64,000 nucleotides of DNA from an uncultured Ruminococcus sp. (lineage in GTDB: Bacteria > Bacillota > Clostridia > Oscillospirales > Acutalibacteraceae): contig CACYWT010000019.1 in NCBI GenBank assembly GCA_902778175.1, positions 17,394 to 81,393 of the forward strand, written 5' to 3'. Numbering within the stretch: the first letter of the stretch is position 1; every line of letters starts with the position of its first letter. Below are positions 45,118 to 54,398 of the stretch, piece by piece. The notes beneath the pieces were generated by a model. It saw only the letters and a list, made by a program, of their open reading frames with translations. It was not told the origin of the DNA and made no database searches. A program made the translations under genes and the position numbers.

Positions 45118-46464
45118 TTATTTTACCGTTACCGTGCAGCTCGCCGTCTTTCCGTTGAAAGTCCTGACAGTTACCGTTGCACTCCCCTTTTTGAGCGCCT
45201 TTACAACACATTTGCTTCCGCTCGGAGTGATCTTGACAACAGCACTATTGCTGCAGCTGAACTTATACTCCGAACAGTATGAACCCGCAGGAACATTAGC
45301 GCTGATCACAGCGCTTCCCCCGACAGAAAGTGTGCGTTTGGTCTTATCGAGCGTTACCTTTTCCGGCGAAGATTTTACTTCGACCTTACAGCTTGCTTCT
45401 TTTCCGTTATATGTACGCACCGTTATATATGCAGTACCTTTTTTTACTGCCTTGAAAATGCATTTATTATTTTCCGTCTTTAATATCTTTATGATATTGC
45501 TGCTCACGCGGTAGCTGATATGTTCGCTTGCAGTTCCTGCCGCGATTATCGCGCTGACATTCGATTCCATTCCGGGCGTAAGCGTAATTATTCCCCTTGT
45601 GAGAGCAACTTTCTGCGGAGCTGATTTCACTACGACCTTGCAGCTTGCTTCCTTTCCGTTATATGTCCGCACAGTCACATATGCCGTACCTACCTTCTGA
45701 GCAGTGAATATGCCTGTCCATTTCGTATTGGTCATCTTTACAATATTATTGTTGCTGCTGCGGTATGTCCTGTCAGCAGACGCTTCTCCGCTGTTCAATC
45801 CTGAACCGAGCGTATAGGTTTCTCCTATGCCCATTGTAAGCAGACTCTTTGTCAGCGTAATCTTTGTCGGAGCTTTTTTAACCGTCACCTTGCAGCTTGC
45901 TGTCTTTCCGTTATATGTCCGCACTGTCACATAGGTCGTTCCCGGTTTCTTTGCGGTGAATTTCCCGACCCAGTTTGTAGTATTCATCTGAACGATACTG
46001 CTGTCGGCAGAGCTGTATGTCCTTGTCTTACAGGCAGCTCCGTCATTTATCCCCGAACCGACACTGTAGCTTTCCCCTACTCCGAGGGTTATTTCACTCT
46101 TTGTTATCGTAACTTTACTCGGTGAAGGCTTTACTGTGATAAAGCATTTTGCCATTTTTCCCGATTCCAGCTTCGCGGTTATGATTGCAGTCCCCTTTGC
46201 CGTACCGGTTATTTTTCCGTTATTCACGATAACCGTATTGTTATCCGAACTTGTCCATTCTATTTTTTCGCTTGAATTTGTTTTTATATTCAGGCGGATA
46301 CTTTCCCTCAGACCGATGCTGAGTGATGTTTTTTCAAAGCTTATCGTATTTTCGGCTGCAAGTACAACAGACGCACTGCCAATCAGATCCGGCAAAGCAT
46401 ATAAAGCTCCGGAAACAAGCAATACCGCAGACAGAACCGCGCAGATTATTTTTCTGATTTTCAT
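45118..46464 (-). CDS. Secreted protein made of Big_2 (Ig-like) repeats
   Basis: 448 residues from the ATG at 46464, chosen for GGAGG 8 nt upstream and a standard signal peptide (MKIRKIICAVLSAVLLVSG). The rest is five Big_2 domains of about 80 residues with the repeated edges TLxxGxxYTLGSG and YVTVRTYNGKxASCKVxVKxxPxKVTL; the protein ends at the last beta strand without any other domain, anchor or helix. It is paralogous to 12464-13867. Such Ig-like stacks act as stalks or adhesins; free secretion or non-covalent binding is likely. Confidence 0.88.
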   Translation of the reverse strand: MKIRKIICAVLSAVLLVSGALYALPDLIGSASVVLAAENTISFEKTSLSIGLRESIRLNIKTNSSEKIEWTSSDNNTVIVNNGKITGTAKGTAIITAKLESGKMAKCFITVKPSPSKVTITKSEITLGVGESYSVGSGINDGAACKTRTYSSADSSIVQMNTTNWVGKFTAKKPGTTYVTVRTYNGKTASCKVTVKKAPTKITLTKSLLTMGIGETYTLGSGLNSGEASADRTYRSSNNNIVKMTNTKWTGIFTAQKVGTAYVTVRTYNGKEASCKVVVKSAPQKVALTRGIITLTPGMESNVSAIIAAGTASEHISYRVSSNIIKILKTENNKCIFKAVKKGTAYITVRTYNGKEASCKVEVKSSPEKVTLDKTKRTLSVGGSAVISANVPAGSYCSEYKFSCSNSAVVKITPSGSKCVVKALKKGSATVTVRTFNGKTASCTVTVK

Positions 46465-46479
46465 ACTGATTCCTCCAAA

Positions 46480-46513
46480 AAAGCGGAATGTGAACTCTAT
46501 CACACTCCGCTTT
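46480..46513 (-). terminator. Terminator after degV, just upstream of the Big_2 gene
   Basis: A 14-bp stem with one mismatch (46480-46493 with 46500-46513), 6-nt loop, followed on the minus strand by TTT and the Big_2 ribosome-binding site. It ends the pyrC-pyrF-degV transcript. Confidence 0.85.
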
Positions 46514-46526
46514 CCGATTATTATGA

Positions 46527-47408
46527 TTATTTACAGGATCTTTTAGCGCAGGCTATTGCAAGAGCACCGGGACCAATATGGCAGCCGATACTAAGCGACA
46601 AAGGCGCTGCGTTTATCTCGAAATCGGGGAAAGCCTCCTTGATCTCGGCTTTCCAGCTTTCTACGTCAAATACTGTCATATCACAATAGGAAAGATGAAG
46701 CGTCATTTCGCCCTTATCGACATATTTCTTGAAACGTCCGTCAAGGTCAGATCTCATAGCCTGGATCATTTTCTGTCTTGCAGCCTTGGTGCCGCGGCAT
46801 TTTGCATATGCGTCAAGCTTTTCTCCCTGTATCTGCAAAACGGGTTTCAGGTTCATTACATTTGCTATCAGAGCGCCTGCTGCGGTCACTCTGCCGCCGC
46901 GTTTAAGATATGTCAGACGATTGACCATTATATAGATACTCGACAAAGCGGCGTCACGTTCGAGAATATCCCTGATCTCAGCGGCAGGGACCTCTTCCGC
47001 AGCCATCTTCTTTGCGTCAATTACCGACTGATACTGTGTTACAGAAATTCTCCTGTTATCGACCACAAATACCCTGCCGTCATATTTTTCTTCCTGGGAG
47101 AGCATCTTTGCCGTCATGCACGAGCTGCTCAGTCCTGATGACATAGGGATATACACTATCTCGTCATGCTCCGTAAGTATCCTGTCCCAGATATCTTCAA
47201 GTTCTCCGGGCGAGGGCTGTGTCGTTGATACCGTGGTCTGCGGATCGGCAAGCATTTTATAGAAATCCTCCTGCCTGAGATCAATTCCCTCACGGTGATC
47301 CCTTCCGTTTACCGTAAACATCATCGGCAGCAGAAATATCCCTGCCTTTTTCGCTTCTCTTTGCAGTATACCGCTGTTTGTATCGGTAAGTATCGCTGTC
47401 TTTGCCAT
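46527..47408 (-). CDS. DegV family fatty-acid-binding protein
   Basis: 293 residues from the ATG at 47408, with GGAGG 6-7 nt upstream. The DegV/FakB fold is shown by AILTDTNSGI, QEDFYKML, TTVSTTQPSPGELEDIWDRIL, VYIPMSSGLSSSCMTAKML and HIGPGALAIAC at the end. Family members bind a fatty acid and present it to the kinase FakA; the fakA gene is not in this window. It is 28 nt after pyrF in the same operon, an unusual partner for pyrimidine genes. Confidence 0.92.
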   Translation of the reverse strand: MAKTAILTDTNSGILQREAKKAGIFLLPMMFTVNGRDHREGIDLRQEDFYKMLADPQTTVSTTQPSPGELEDIWDRILTEHDEIVYIPMSSGLSSSCMTAKMLSQEEKYDGRVFVVDNRRISVTQYQSVIDAKKMAAEEVPAAEIRDILERDAALSSIYIMVNRLTYLKRGGRVTAAGALIANVMNLKPVLQIQGEKLDAYAKCRGTKAARQKMIQAMRSDLDGRFKKYVDKGEMTLHLSYCDMTVFDVESWKAEIKEAFPDFEINAAPLSLSIGCHIGPGALAIACAKRSCK

Positions 47409-47436
47409 AATTTCCTCCGTAGACATTATCCGGGAT

Positions 47437-48366
47437 TTACTTTATTGTTCCGATATATGAAACGATCTCATCTCTCATGCGCAGAGCTTCTCTTCTTGCA
47501 GCCTGAGCATATTCCTTTTCATCGCAGCCTTCCTTTTTCCATGCGCACATAATGCCGCGTGAGGAATTGATAACTGCGCCGCGTCCGTTTTCATCAAAAG
47601 CAGGAGCAACATCTTTTGCTCCGCCGCCCTGTGCGCCGTAGCCGGGAACAAGGAAGAATGTATGCGGAAGCGCCTTCCTCAGCTCTGCGAGCTGTTCGGT
47701 ATAGGTTGCGCCGACAACCGCGCCGACTGCCGAATAGCCGAAATCTCCCATTGCGTCGCTGCCCCACTTTTCGCACATAGTTCCCATTGTGCGGTAAACG
47801 GTCATACCGTCGTCGAGGACTCTGTCCTGAAGCTCTCCGGAAGAAGGATTAGAGGTTTTTACCAGAACGAAAATGCCCTTGTCATCATTTTTACATATTT
47901 CAAGCAGCGGCTTGATGCCGTCCGTTCCGAGATATCCGTTGACAGTCAGCGCATCGGAAGAAAACGCCTGTACTTTTTCGCCCTCGATATCGGTGCAGCC
48001 GATATGAGCCTTGGCGTATGCCTCCATTGTAGTGCCTATATCGTTTCTCTTTGCATCGGTAATGACGAACATACCCTTTTCCTTTGCATAAGCGATAGTT
48101 TCTGCAAGTGTGCGGACGCCGTACCAGCCGTACATCTCATAATAAGCAGCCTGCGGCTTTACAGCAGGAACGATATCGCAAAGCGCGTCGATAAGTCCCT
48201 TATTGAATTCCAGCAGAGCGGCAGCAGCGCCCTCAAGATTCTTTCCGTATTTTTCAAAGGCAGCAGATCTGATATGATCCGGGATATAATCCAGCTTAGG
48301 GTCAAGACCTGCTACTGTAGGATTCTGTTTTTCCTTGATATTTGCAATAAGTCTGTCAAAAGACAT
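47437..48366 (-). CDS. pyrF: Orotidine 5'-phosphate decarboxylase, type 2
   Basis: 309 residues. It carries the type-2 OMP decarboxylase signatures: NPTVAGLDPKLDYIP at the N-terminus, the catalytic DAKRNDIG (about residues 101-108) and a C-terminal INSSRGIMCAW. It converts OMP to UMP. pyrC ends 3 nt before its start, so the two pyrimidine enzymes are co-transcribed. Confidence 0.97.
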   Translation of the reverse strand: MSFDRLIANIKEKQNPTVAGLDPKLDYIPDHIRSAAFEKYGKNLEGAAAALLEFNKGLIDALCDIVPAVKPQAAYYEMYGWYGVRTLAETIAYAKEKGMFVITDAKRNDIGTTMEAYAKAHIGCTDIEGEKVQAFSSDALTVNGYLGTDGIKPLLEICKNDDKGIFVLVKTSNPSSGELQDRVLDDGMTVYRTMGTMCEKWGSDAMGDFGYSAVGAVVGATYTEQLAELRKALPHTFFLVPGYGAQGGGAKDVAPAFDENGRGAVINSSRGIMCAWKKEGCDEKEYAQAARREALRMRDEIVSYIGTIK

Positions 48367-48369
48367 GGT

Positions 48370-49641
48370 TCATTCCTCCGTTAATTCGTTATATACTATT
48401 CTTCCGCCGCAAACTGTAAGCTTCACCCTTGCAGCGAGTTCAAGTCCCTTGAAGGGAGTATTTTTTGATTTACCGTGGAGCTTTCCGGGATCGACCGTCC
48501 AGCCTTCCTTTTTATACATGAACAGATCGGCAGGCTTACCCGTTCCCATATCGCCTGCCGGAATACGAAGTATCTCCGCAGGATTGCATGACATTTTACG
48601 GATAAGATCCGATTCTGTCATTATGCCGCTTCCGACAAGCACTGTATAGGCTGCGGCGAATGATGTTTCCATTCCTATCGAGCCGTTTGGCGCCTTTACG
48701 AAATCCGATTTTTCCTCCGGACTGTGCGGAGCATGATCCGTAGCGATTGCGTCTATCGTTCCGTCGAGGAGAGCCTCTATCATTGCAAGTCTGTCCTCTT
48801 CCCTGCGAAGCGGAGGATTCATACGGTAATCGGCATCTCTTTTCAGAAGTTCCTTTTCCGTAAGCATAAGATAATGGGGCGCAGTTTCAGCAGTGACCTT
48901 TACTCCTCTTTTTCTGAAATCCCTTATCATTCCGGCAGATGTCCTTGTGCTGACATGGCATATATGAACTGGTACCCCGTATGCTGCGGCAAGAGCAAGC
49001 TCTCTTGCTGTTCCGGCGTCCTCGGCTGCGGCTGGCATACCCTTTACGCCGAGCATTTCCGAGATCTCTCCCTCGTTCACCTTTCCCCCTGCAAGGTAAG
49101 GATCCTCACAGTGGGCTGTCACCGGAATACCGAGCTTTGCCGCCTTTTTCATGGCATCGACCATAATTGCCGTATCAAGCACCGGTCTGCCGTCATCTGA
49201 CAGCGCGCTGATACCTGCTTTATAAAGCGCGTCGATATCCGTTGCCTCATGTCCTTCAAGTCCCTTGGTTATCGAACCGACTACATATACATGGGCGTCG
49301 GCTTTCTTTGCCTTGTCGAGAATATAGCTTACGGTTTCGGGAGTATCAATTGTCGGGTCGGTATTCGGCATAGCGAGAAGGCTCGTTACCCCTCCTGCAG
49401 CTGCAGCGCGGCATCCGCTGAGGATATCCTCCTTATGCGTCTGACCCGGATCGCGCAGATGGACATGAAGATCCACAAGTCCCGGAGCGGCGGTAAGACC
49501 GGTTCCGTCAATTATCTGCGCCGTATCGTCCGCAAGAGCGGAGGACGCAAAGCGTCCGTCACGGATAAGGATATCCCCTGTTTCGTCCCTGTTATTCACG
49601 GGGTCGAGGATATGCACGTTTCTGATGAGTATATCTTTCAT
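48370..49641 (-). CDS. pyrC: Dihydroorotase
   Basis: 423 residues, type I dihydroorotase. Metal ligands are in DLHVHLRDPGQTHKED (about residues 57-72), with further His residues at TAHCEDPY and IHICHV-like VHICHVST, and the catalytic Asp in ATDHAPHSPEEK (about 312-323). Substrate-binding Asn and Arg are present (MPNTDPT). The enzyme cyclises carbamoyl-aspartate. It follows the giant protein gene by 22 nt and precedes pyrF by 3 nt. Confidence 0.97.
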   Translation of the reverse strand: MKDILIRNVHILDPVNNRDETGDILIRDGRFASSALADDTAQIIDGTGLTAAPGLVDLHVHLRDPGQTHKEDILSGCRAAAAGGVTSLLAMPNTDPTIDTPETVSYILDKAKKADAHVYVVGSITKGLEGHEATDIDALYKAGISALSDDGRPVLDTAIMVDAMKKAAKLGIPVTAHCEDPYLAGGKVNEGEISEMLGVKGMPAAAEDAGTARELALAAAYGVPVHICHVSTRTSAGMIRDFRKRGVKVTAETAPHYLMLTEKELLKRDADYRMNPPLRREEDRLAMIEALLDGTIDAIATDHAPHSPEEKSDFVKAPNGSIGMETSFAAAYTVLVGSGIMTESDLIRKMSCNPAEILRIPAGDMGTGKPADLFMYKKEGWTVDPGKLHGKSKNTPFKGLELAARVKLTVCGGRIVYNELTEE

Positions 49642-49663
49642 ATCGTCCTCCGATGATATCAGA

Positions 49664-52600
49664 TTATTCGTCCTCTCCGTCGGCAGGCTTGAATATCTTG
49701 CCGAAGGATCGTTTCAGTCTTTGTCCGAAGCTGACGGAGGTTTTCTTCTCCAGCTCGTCATATGTCATTTCTCCGCTGCCCGGCGCAAAGGGATCGAGTG
49801 TATCGTCAGAATTTACACCGTCATAGAAATCCGTCTTTTCCGGTTCGGGCTGCGGCGCCGGCTCCGGCTTCGGCTGAGGCTTGGGCAGATACTGTTCCTT
49901 ATGTAGCTGCTCGATCATCTTATTATATTCAGATGCATTTACGCTTTCAAGGCGCGGTATTGCGGTAAGCGGAGAGATCTTAGGCTCATACGGTTCATAT
50001 GTATCTGATGAATATTCAAATATGATACCTGCATCGCGTTCAAATACAAATACCGGTTCAGGTGTTTCAGTGATCTCCTGTTTTTCTTCGGGAGTGATCT
50101 CCGTTTCGTTCTCACCGGCAGTTCCGGTTTCATACGAAGTTTCCTCCGCAGCAGGAACGTCGGCTGTCTTTTCAGTTTCCGGCTGTTTTTCTTCCTGCTT
50201 TGTTTCCTCTGCTGTGATATCCTCCTGCTTTGTCGCTGCGATCTTTTCTTCCGGCTTGGTTTCAGGCTTATCCGGCTTTGCATCAGATGCGGCGGATCCT
50301 GCTGCTGCGGCTGCTGTAACGGCTGTTGCTGTAACGGAAGCTGCCGCTGTAGCCGCTGCTGCTGCTTTTGCTGTGCTGTCGGCTGCGGAAATAACTGCGG
50401 CAGTTTTTGAGGCTGCATTATCTATGCCGAATTTCTTCTCGAATGCTGAAAGTTCTCCGGAACTCTTTTCGTCCTTATCAGCAGAAGCGTTGCTTTCTTT
50501 TTCTTCTGCGGTATCTGACGGCTTGAACCCGAATTTCTTCTCATATGCGGAAAGACTCTTTTCCTCAACGGATTCCTCTGTCTTTTCTTCAGCTTTATCG
50601 GTATCGGCAGGCTTGTCTTTTTTCTCGAAGAGCTTTTCATAGCTGAAACGTTCTTCCATTGCTTTTGCCTTTGCCTCTTCGTCCTTCTTTTTCTTCTCGG
50701 CTCTTGCTCTGGCTTGCTCGTCCGTTTTAGCTGCTTTATCTTCCGCAGCAGGCTTATCAGCAGACTTTTCTTCCGGCTCGGTCTTGTTTTCGGACTCTGT
50801 CTTTTCCTCCGGCTTGATCTCAGGCTCGGTCTTGGTTCCGGATTCTGTCTTTTCCTCCGGCTTGATCTCAGGCTCGGTGTTGGTTCCGGATTCTGTCTTT
50901 TCCTCCGGCTTGATCTCAGGCTCGGTCTTTGTTCCGGATTCTGTCTTTTCCTCCGGCTTGGTTTCAGCCTTCTTTTCAGCCTCTGCCTTGGCCCTGATAC
51001 CTGCATTTCCGTCCTTGAGCGATACCTTGACGGGCTTTCCGGTGCTGTCGCTGATGGAATCTATGATGAGATTTCCGTCCTCGTCCTTTCCGAAAGAAAG
51101 CTCGACCTTGGGATTCTTGTCAACATCAGGCGAACGGTAGATCTCGACGCCCTCATTTCCGTTTCCTGCGCCCTCTTTTGCGGTAACTGCGGCATAGGTC
51201 AGCCCGTTCACGGCAGGAGTTTTTTCTTCATCTGCATCATGAGCGATCGGAATTTCATTTTCCTCTTCCTCTTCCTCGTCCTCGCCTTCAAAAAGTTTCT
51301 CTCTGAAAATTGCAAAGAATCCGCGCTTTTTCTTCTTTTCAGGCTTAGGCTCCCGAACAGGTTCTGTTTTTTCTGTCTGCTTTACTTCTTCTGCCTTGGT
51401 TTCAGTCTTGACTTCTTCGGACTTTGTTTCCTCTGCCTTGGTTTCGGTCTTTACTTCCTCGGGCTTTGTTTCCTCAGCCTTGGTTTCAGTCTTGACTTCC
51501 TCGGGCTTTGTTTCCTCAGCCTTGGTTTCGGTCTTTACTTCCTCGGGCTTTGTTTCCTCAGCCTTGGTTTCAGTCTTGACTTCTTCAGACTTTGTTTCCT
51601 CAGCCTTGGTTTCGGTCTTTACTTCCTCGGGCTTTGTTTCCTCAGCCTTGGTTTCAGTCTTGACTTCTTCAGGCTTTGTTTCCTCAGCCTTGGTTTCAGT
51701 CTTGACTTCTTCGGACTTTGTTTCCTCAGCCTTGGTTTCGGTCTTGACTTCTTCAGGATTTGTTTTTTCAGCCTTGGTTTCAGTCTTGACTTCCTCGGGC
51801 TTTGTTTCCTCTGCCTTGGTTTCGGTCTTTATCTCACCGGTTTTCGGAAGTGCCGATTTCGTTATGCGCACAAGCGGCTTATCGTCGGCAAGCCTTGTCT
51901 GAGTATCCTGCGGCGGTTTTACGGTAACAGTGATCTCCGGAGATGATCCGGACTGGTTTTTCTTTTCCTCCTGACGGATTATCTCGTCAACTGCGGAAAT
52001 CGTATCATTTTCCGGCTTTGCAGGAGCCTGAGCAGGCTGCACCTTGCCGAAATGCTTTTCAAATTTCGACTGACGCTTTTCGTCCTCGTCGATCGGCACT
52101 ATTGTAGCCGCGCTTTCGGTAACAGCGGCGGCAGTTCTGTTTCTGCCGAAACGCTTTTCATATTCGGAAAGCTCCTCTTCGGGTTTTTCCTCCGTTTTAA
52201 AGATGTCAGTTTTTGCAGGCTTTTCAAACACATTCTCGCCTATCTGCTCGATATCCGTCTTTGCCTTGGGTGCGCTTTCGGCAAATACTATCTCGTCATT
52301 GTCGGAATCATCGTTTTCGTTTTCCTTTTCCTTTTCCTTTTCAGCCTTAGCAGCTTCCGCACTGATCGTGGAGAGCTTGGCGATCTCCGAGGTCACGGAA
52401 AGCGCAGGCTGCTGAACAGGCTCCGCCTTGCCTACGGGTGTATAAGGATTATCGGGGATCGTGATCTCCATCGTGGAATCAAGTCTTGGAATGACCCGTG
52501 TTTCTTCTTTCTTTTTCTTTTCCTCGGCAAGCTTTTCATTTTTGAATATAACATTTTCGTCCGCCTTTTCAAACAATGACGGATCATACGGCTTTTTCTC

Positions 52601-53596
52601 GGGAGCAGGTTTTACAGAATCAGGCTCATCATCGACGAGAATAGCGTTCTTTGGCGTCTTTATTATCATTTTTCCGGCCTCGCCAAGATCCGAAACCTCG
52701 TCATCATCTGAATTTTCAAGCGCGGAATGGCGGTAGCGCGCTGCAACGATTATCATTATCGCAAATGTGATGAGCGCAATAAGCACGAAGGCGAATATCA
52801 GTATATAGCGGATATCAAGTTCATTTACTGTCGCGGTGGTAATATCCGAAACCTCCGCAGCGGTGCTCACGCCGTTGAATTCAACGGAATTCATGATCTT
52901 GTCAAGCAAAGCAAGCTGCTGCTCGCTGAGCTTGCCGTTATGCGACTGGAATGTTATTATAACATTCGTTCCGTTTACGATAGTATATTCCTGTTTGCCG
53001 TAAATATTGGTATCACCGGAGGTATATTCCATATCGAGGGTAAGGAACAATACATTATTATATGTATTTATTGAATTTCCCTTGGCGTAATCGTTTTTCA
53101 TCAGTTCATCGATCACGTTCTGCAGTTCCTTTTCCGCAAGCGAGGAAAGGTTGCCTATTGCCTTTGTCCTGTCGGTTTTCAGTGTTGTAACGGTAATATC
53201 GTAGCTGAAATCCTTTGCAAAAGCCTTTATCACGGTATCATTCTCCGAGAAAGTCTTTTCGACCTCCTGCTTTGTCAGCTTGACTGCTGTGAGCGCAGGA
53301 TCGTCCGGAGATATATCCGCAGTAAGGATATACATATTATCCGGCAGATCAATATGCATACCGATCTCCGGGATCTCACATTCGGTAAAGGTAATTTTAT
53401 CGGGATCTGTTTCTTCCTTTGCGGAAGCCTGTGATGATTCCTGTTTGCTTTGTTCTTTTTCCTGGCTTTGTGCAGAGGCTTGCTGAGTCTGCGATGTCTG
53501 TGCGCCGCTTTCCTCATCGGGAACGGCTGAAACTGTCGCTGATACGGTCATTGCTATAACAACGGCAGCAAGAAATGCGCCGAATCTTTTTATCAT
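49664..53596 (-). CDS. Giant membrane-anchored protein with a disordered, repeat-rich tail
   Basis: 1310 residues from the ATG at 53596, chosen for GGGAGGAG upstream and the signal peptide that follows. After the signal, an extracytoplasmic domain of about 190 residues (about 50-240, from DPDKITFTECEIPEIGMHID) precedes one membrane helix (about 260-285). The remaining 1000 residues are charged and presumably disordered and cytoplasmic: 11 units of a 14-residue Glu/Thr/Lys repeat, four 16-residue repeats, and a recurring motif of the form (L/Q)S(E/K/A)(Y/F)EK(R/K/H)FG. The function is unknown; no enzyme domain recognised. The opposite strand is open over much of the repeats, a composition effect. 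Confidence 0.85.
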   Translation of the reverse strand: MIKRFGAFLAAVVIAMTVSATVSAVPDEESGAQTSQTQQASAQSQEKEQSKQESSQASAKEETDPDKITFTECEIPEIGMHIDLPDNMYILTADISPDDPALTAVKLTKQEVEKTFSENDTVIKAFAKDFSYDITVTTLKTDRTKAIGNLSSLAEKELQNVIDELMKNDYAKGNSINTYNNVLFLTLDMEYTSGDTNIYGKQEYTIVNGTNVIITFQSHNGKLSEQQLALLDKIMNSVEFNGVSTAAEVSDITTATVNELDIRYILIFAFVLIALITFAIMIIVAARYRHSALENSDDDEVSDLGEAGKMIIKTPKNAILVDDEPDSVKPAPEKKPYDPSLFEKADENVIFKNEKLAEEKKKKEETRVIPRLDSTMEITIPDNPYTPVGKAEPVQQPALSVTSEIAKLSTISAEAAKAEKEKEKENENDDSDNDEIVFAESAPKAKTDIEQIGENVFEKPAKTDIFKTEEKPEEELSEYEKRFGRNRTAAAVTESAATIVPIDEDEKRQSKFEKHFGKVQPAQAPAKPENDTISAVDEIIRQEEKKNQSGSSPEITVTVKPPQDTQTRLADDKPLVRITKSALPKTGEIKTETKAEETKPEEVKTETKAEKTNPEEVKTETKAEETKSEEVKTETKAEETKPEEVKTETKAEETKPEEVKTETKAEETKSEEVKTETKAEETKPEEVKTETKAEETKPEEVKTETKAEETKPEEVKTETKAEETKSEEVKTETKAEEVKQTEKTEPVREPKPEKKKKRGFFAIFREKLFEGEDEEEEEENEIPIAHDADEEKTPAVNGLTYAAVTAKEGAGNGNEGVEIYRSPDVDKNPKVELSFGKDEDGNLIIDSISDSTGKPVKVSLKDGNAGIRAKAEAEKKAETKPEEKTESGTKTEPEIKPEEKTESGTNTEPEIKPEEKTESGTKTEPEIKPEEKTESENKTEPEEKSADKPAAEDKAAKTDEQARARAEKKKKDEEAKAKAMEERFSYEKLFEKKDKPADTDKAEEKTEESVEEKSLSAYEKKFGFKPSDTAEEKESNASADKDEKSSGELSAFEKKFGIDNAASKTAAVISAADSTAKAAAAATAAASVTATAVTAAAAAGSAASDAKPDKPETKPEEKIAATKQEDITAEETKQEEKQPETEKTADVPAAEETSYETGTAGENETEITPEEKQEITETPEPVFVFERDAGIIFEYSSDTYEPYEPKISPLTAIPRLESVNASEYNKMIEQLHKEQYLPKPQPKPEPAPQPEPEKTDFYDGVNSDDTLDPFAPGSGEMTYDELEKKTSVSFGQRLKRSFGKIFKPADGEDE
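50770..50960 (-). repeat. 48-bp tandem repeat coding a 16-residue unit
   Basis: About four copies of a unit encoding GTKTEPEIKPEEKTES within the giant protein gene, nearly identical at the DNA level, which points to recent expansion. Confidence 0.85.
51373..51837 (-). repeat. 42-bp tandem repeat coding a 14-residue unit
   Basis: Eleven copies of a unit encoding EVKTETKAEETKPE (with Ser for Pro in some). Units differ by a few synonymous changes (cttgacttc or ctttacttc; ggc or gac). The number of copies is likely to vary between strains. Confidence 0.92.
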
Positions 53597-53772
53597 ACCA
53601 AAGATCTCCTCCCATACGTTCATTAATGCATAATTCATAATGCATAATGCATAATGGCATATATATTTAATTATACTTTAATCTTATCAAAATTACAAGT
53701 AAATTAAGAAAATACTTAAAACGATTGTGTGTCAATAATATATTTTACTTCAAGTTCCGGGCGGCGGAAAAA

Positions 53773-53794
53773 AGGACTGCCGTCTGACAGTCCT
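53773..53794 (-). terminator. Terminator hairpin, first of a duplicated pair
   Basis: AGGACTG with CAGTCCT over an 8-nt loop, followed on the minus strand by six T residues. About 60 nt around it (53766-53826) are repeated with changes at 54346-54407. Confidence 0.75.
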
Positions 53795-53840
53795 GAAAGA
53801 TACAGATATTAAGATATATCAGAATTTACATTATCATAAC

Positions 53841-54050
53841 TTATTTTGTCACTTGTCCCTTTCGGTATCTGCCAAAAAGAATCCCGTCATCAACATATTT
53901 GTCAGACTGGGAAACCCACATTGGAAATTTTCCTGTTGTCGCAGCAGTCTGTCCGTTAAGCATACCTGTATGAAACGAGATGTGCCGAAACTGTCTGAGT
54001 ACAAGTTCCATTCTTGTATGCTCACAGTTTTCAGGACATTCATACAGCAT
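53841..54050 (-). CDS. Short uncertain reading frame
   Basis: 69 residues (ends SDKYVDDGILFGRYRKGQVTK from about residue 49). It is followed by a good terminator, but an overlapping frame of the same length (53849-54055) is equally open and there is no convincing ribosome-binding site. It may be a fragment of a mobile-element gene. No family recognised. Treat as doubtful. Confidence 0.3.
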   Translation of the reverse strand: MLYECPENCEHTRMELVLRQFRHISFHTGMLNGQTAATTGKFPMWVSQSDKYVDDGILFGRYRKGQVTK

Positions 54051-54059
54051 TTCATCTGT

Positions 54060-54346
54060 AAGAGAATATCGTGGTGCAGGCGAAGGCAGTTTTCTGAGCT
54101 ACATCGTGATGGTTGCTTTTGCTATTCATACCTGTTTTGGGTTGGGTATTGCTTTTTGCAATGTTCACCGAAAAGCGAAAGCCTGTGCCTGTTACCTACG
54201 CACTAAGCAGTAAATGCGGATACAGTTGGAAAATGAATGAAAAAAAGAAGAACAGAAAGCTGATTGCTGTTTCCGTTCTTCTGATTGTTATTGTTGCTAT
54301 GGCTGTTCAGGTTTACTTGATGGGTAAGTATCAGGGGTGCTTTTAA
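54060..54346 (+). pseudogene. Fragments of small membrane proteins from a conjugative element
   Basis: Two overlapping frames each encode part of a hydrophobic protein: FLSYIVMVAFAI in one, and PVLGWVLLFAMFTEKRKPVPVTY in the next, as if joined by a frameshift near 54125. A short start MNEKKKNRKLIAVSVLLIV (ATG 54234) then runs into a stop at the duplicated terminator. The layout resembles the membrane-protein part of an integrative conjugative element, now broken. Names cannot be given. Confidence 0.4.
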
Positions 54347-54352
54347 CAAAAA

Positions 54353-54374
54353 AGGACTGCCGTTTGACAGTCCT
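54353..54374 (-). terminator. Terminator hairpin, second of the duplicated pair
   Basis: AGGACTG with CAGTCCT, 8-nt loop, six T residues on the minus strand. It lies 25 nt beyond the stop of the zinc-ribbon gene. Confidence 0.82.
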
Positions 54375-54398
54375 GAAAGACGTAGGTACTAAGAAAAA

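Noticed and set aside
51373..51837. 42-bp direct repeats resembling a CRISPR array
   Set aside because: The repeats are contiguous without unique spacers and lie in frame in a coding gene.
50714..51946. Long plus-strand open frame (about 400 codons, Leu/Phe/Gly/Cys-rich) opposite the giant protein gene
   Set aside because: It mirrors the Glu/Lys repeats of the minus-strand gene, repeats with the same 42-bp period, and has no ribosome-binding site. It is open because of composition only.
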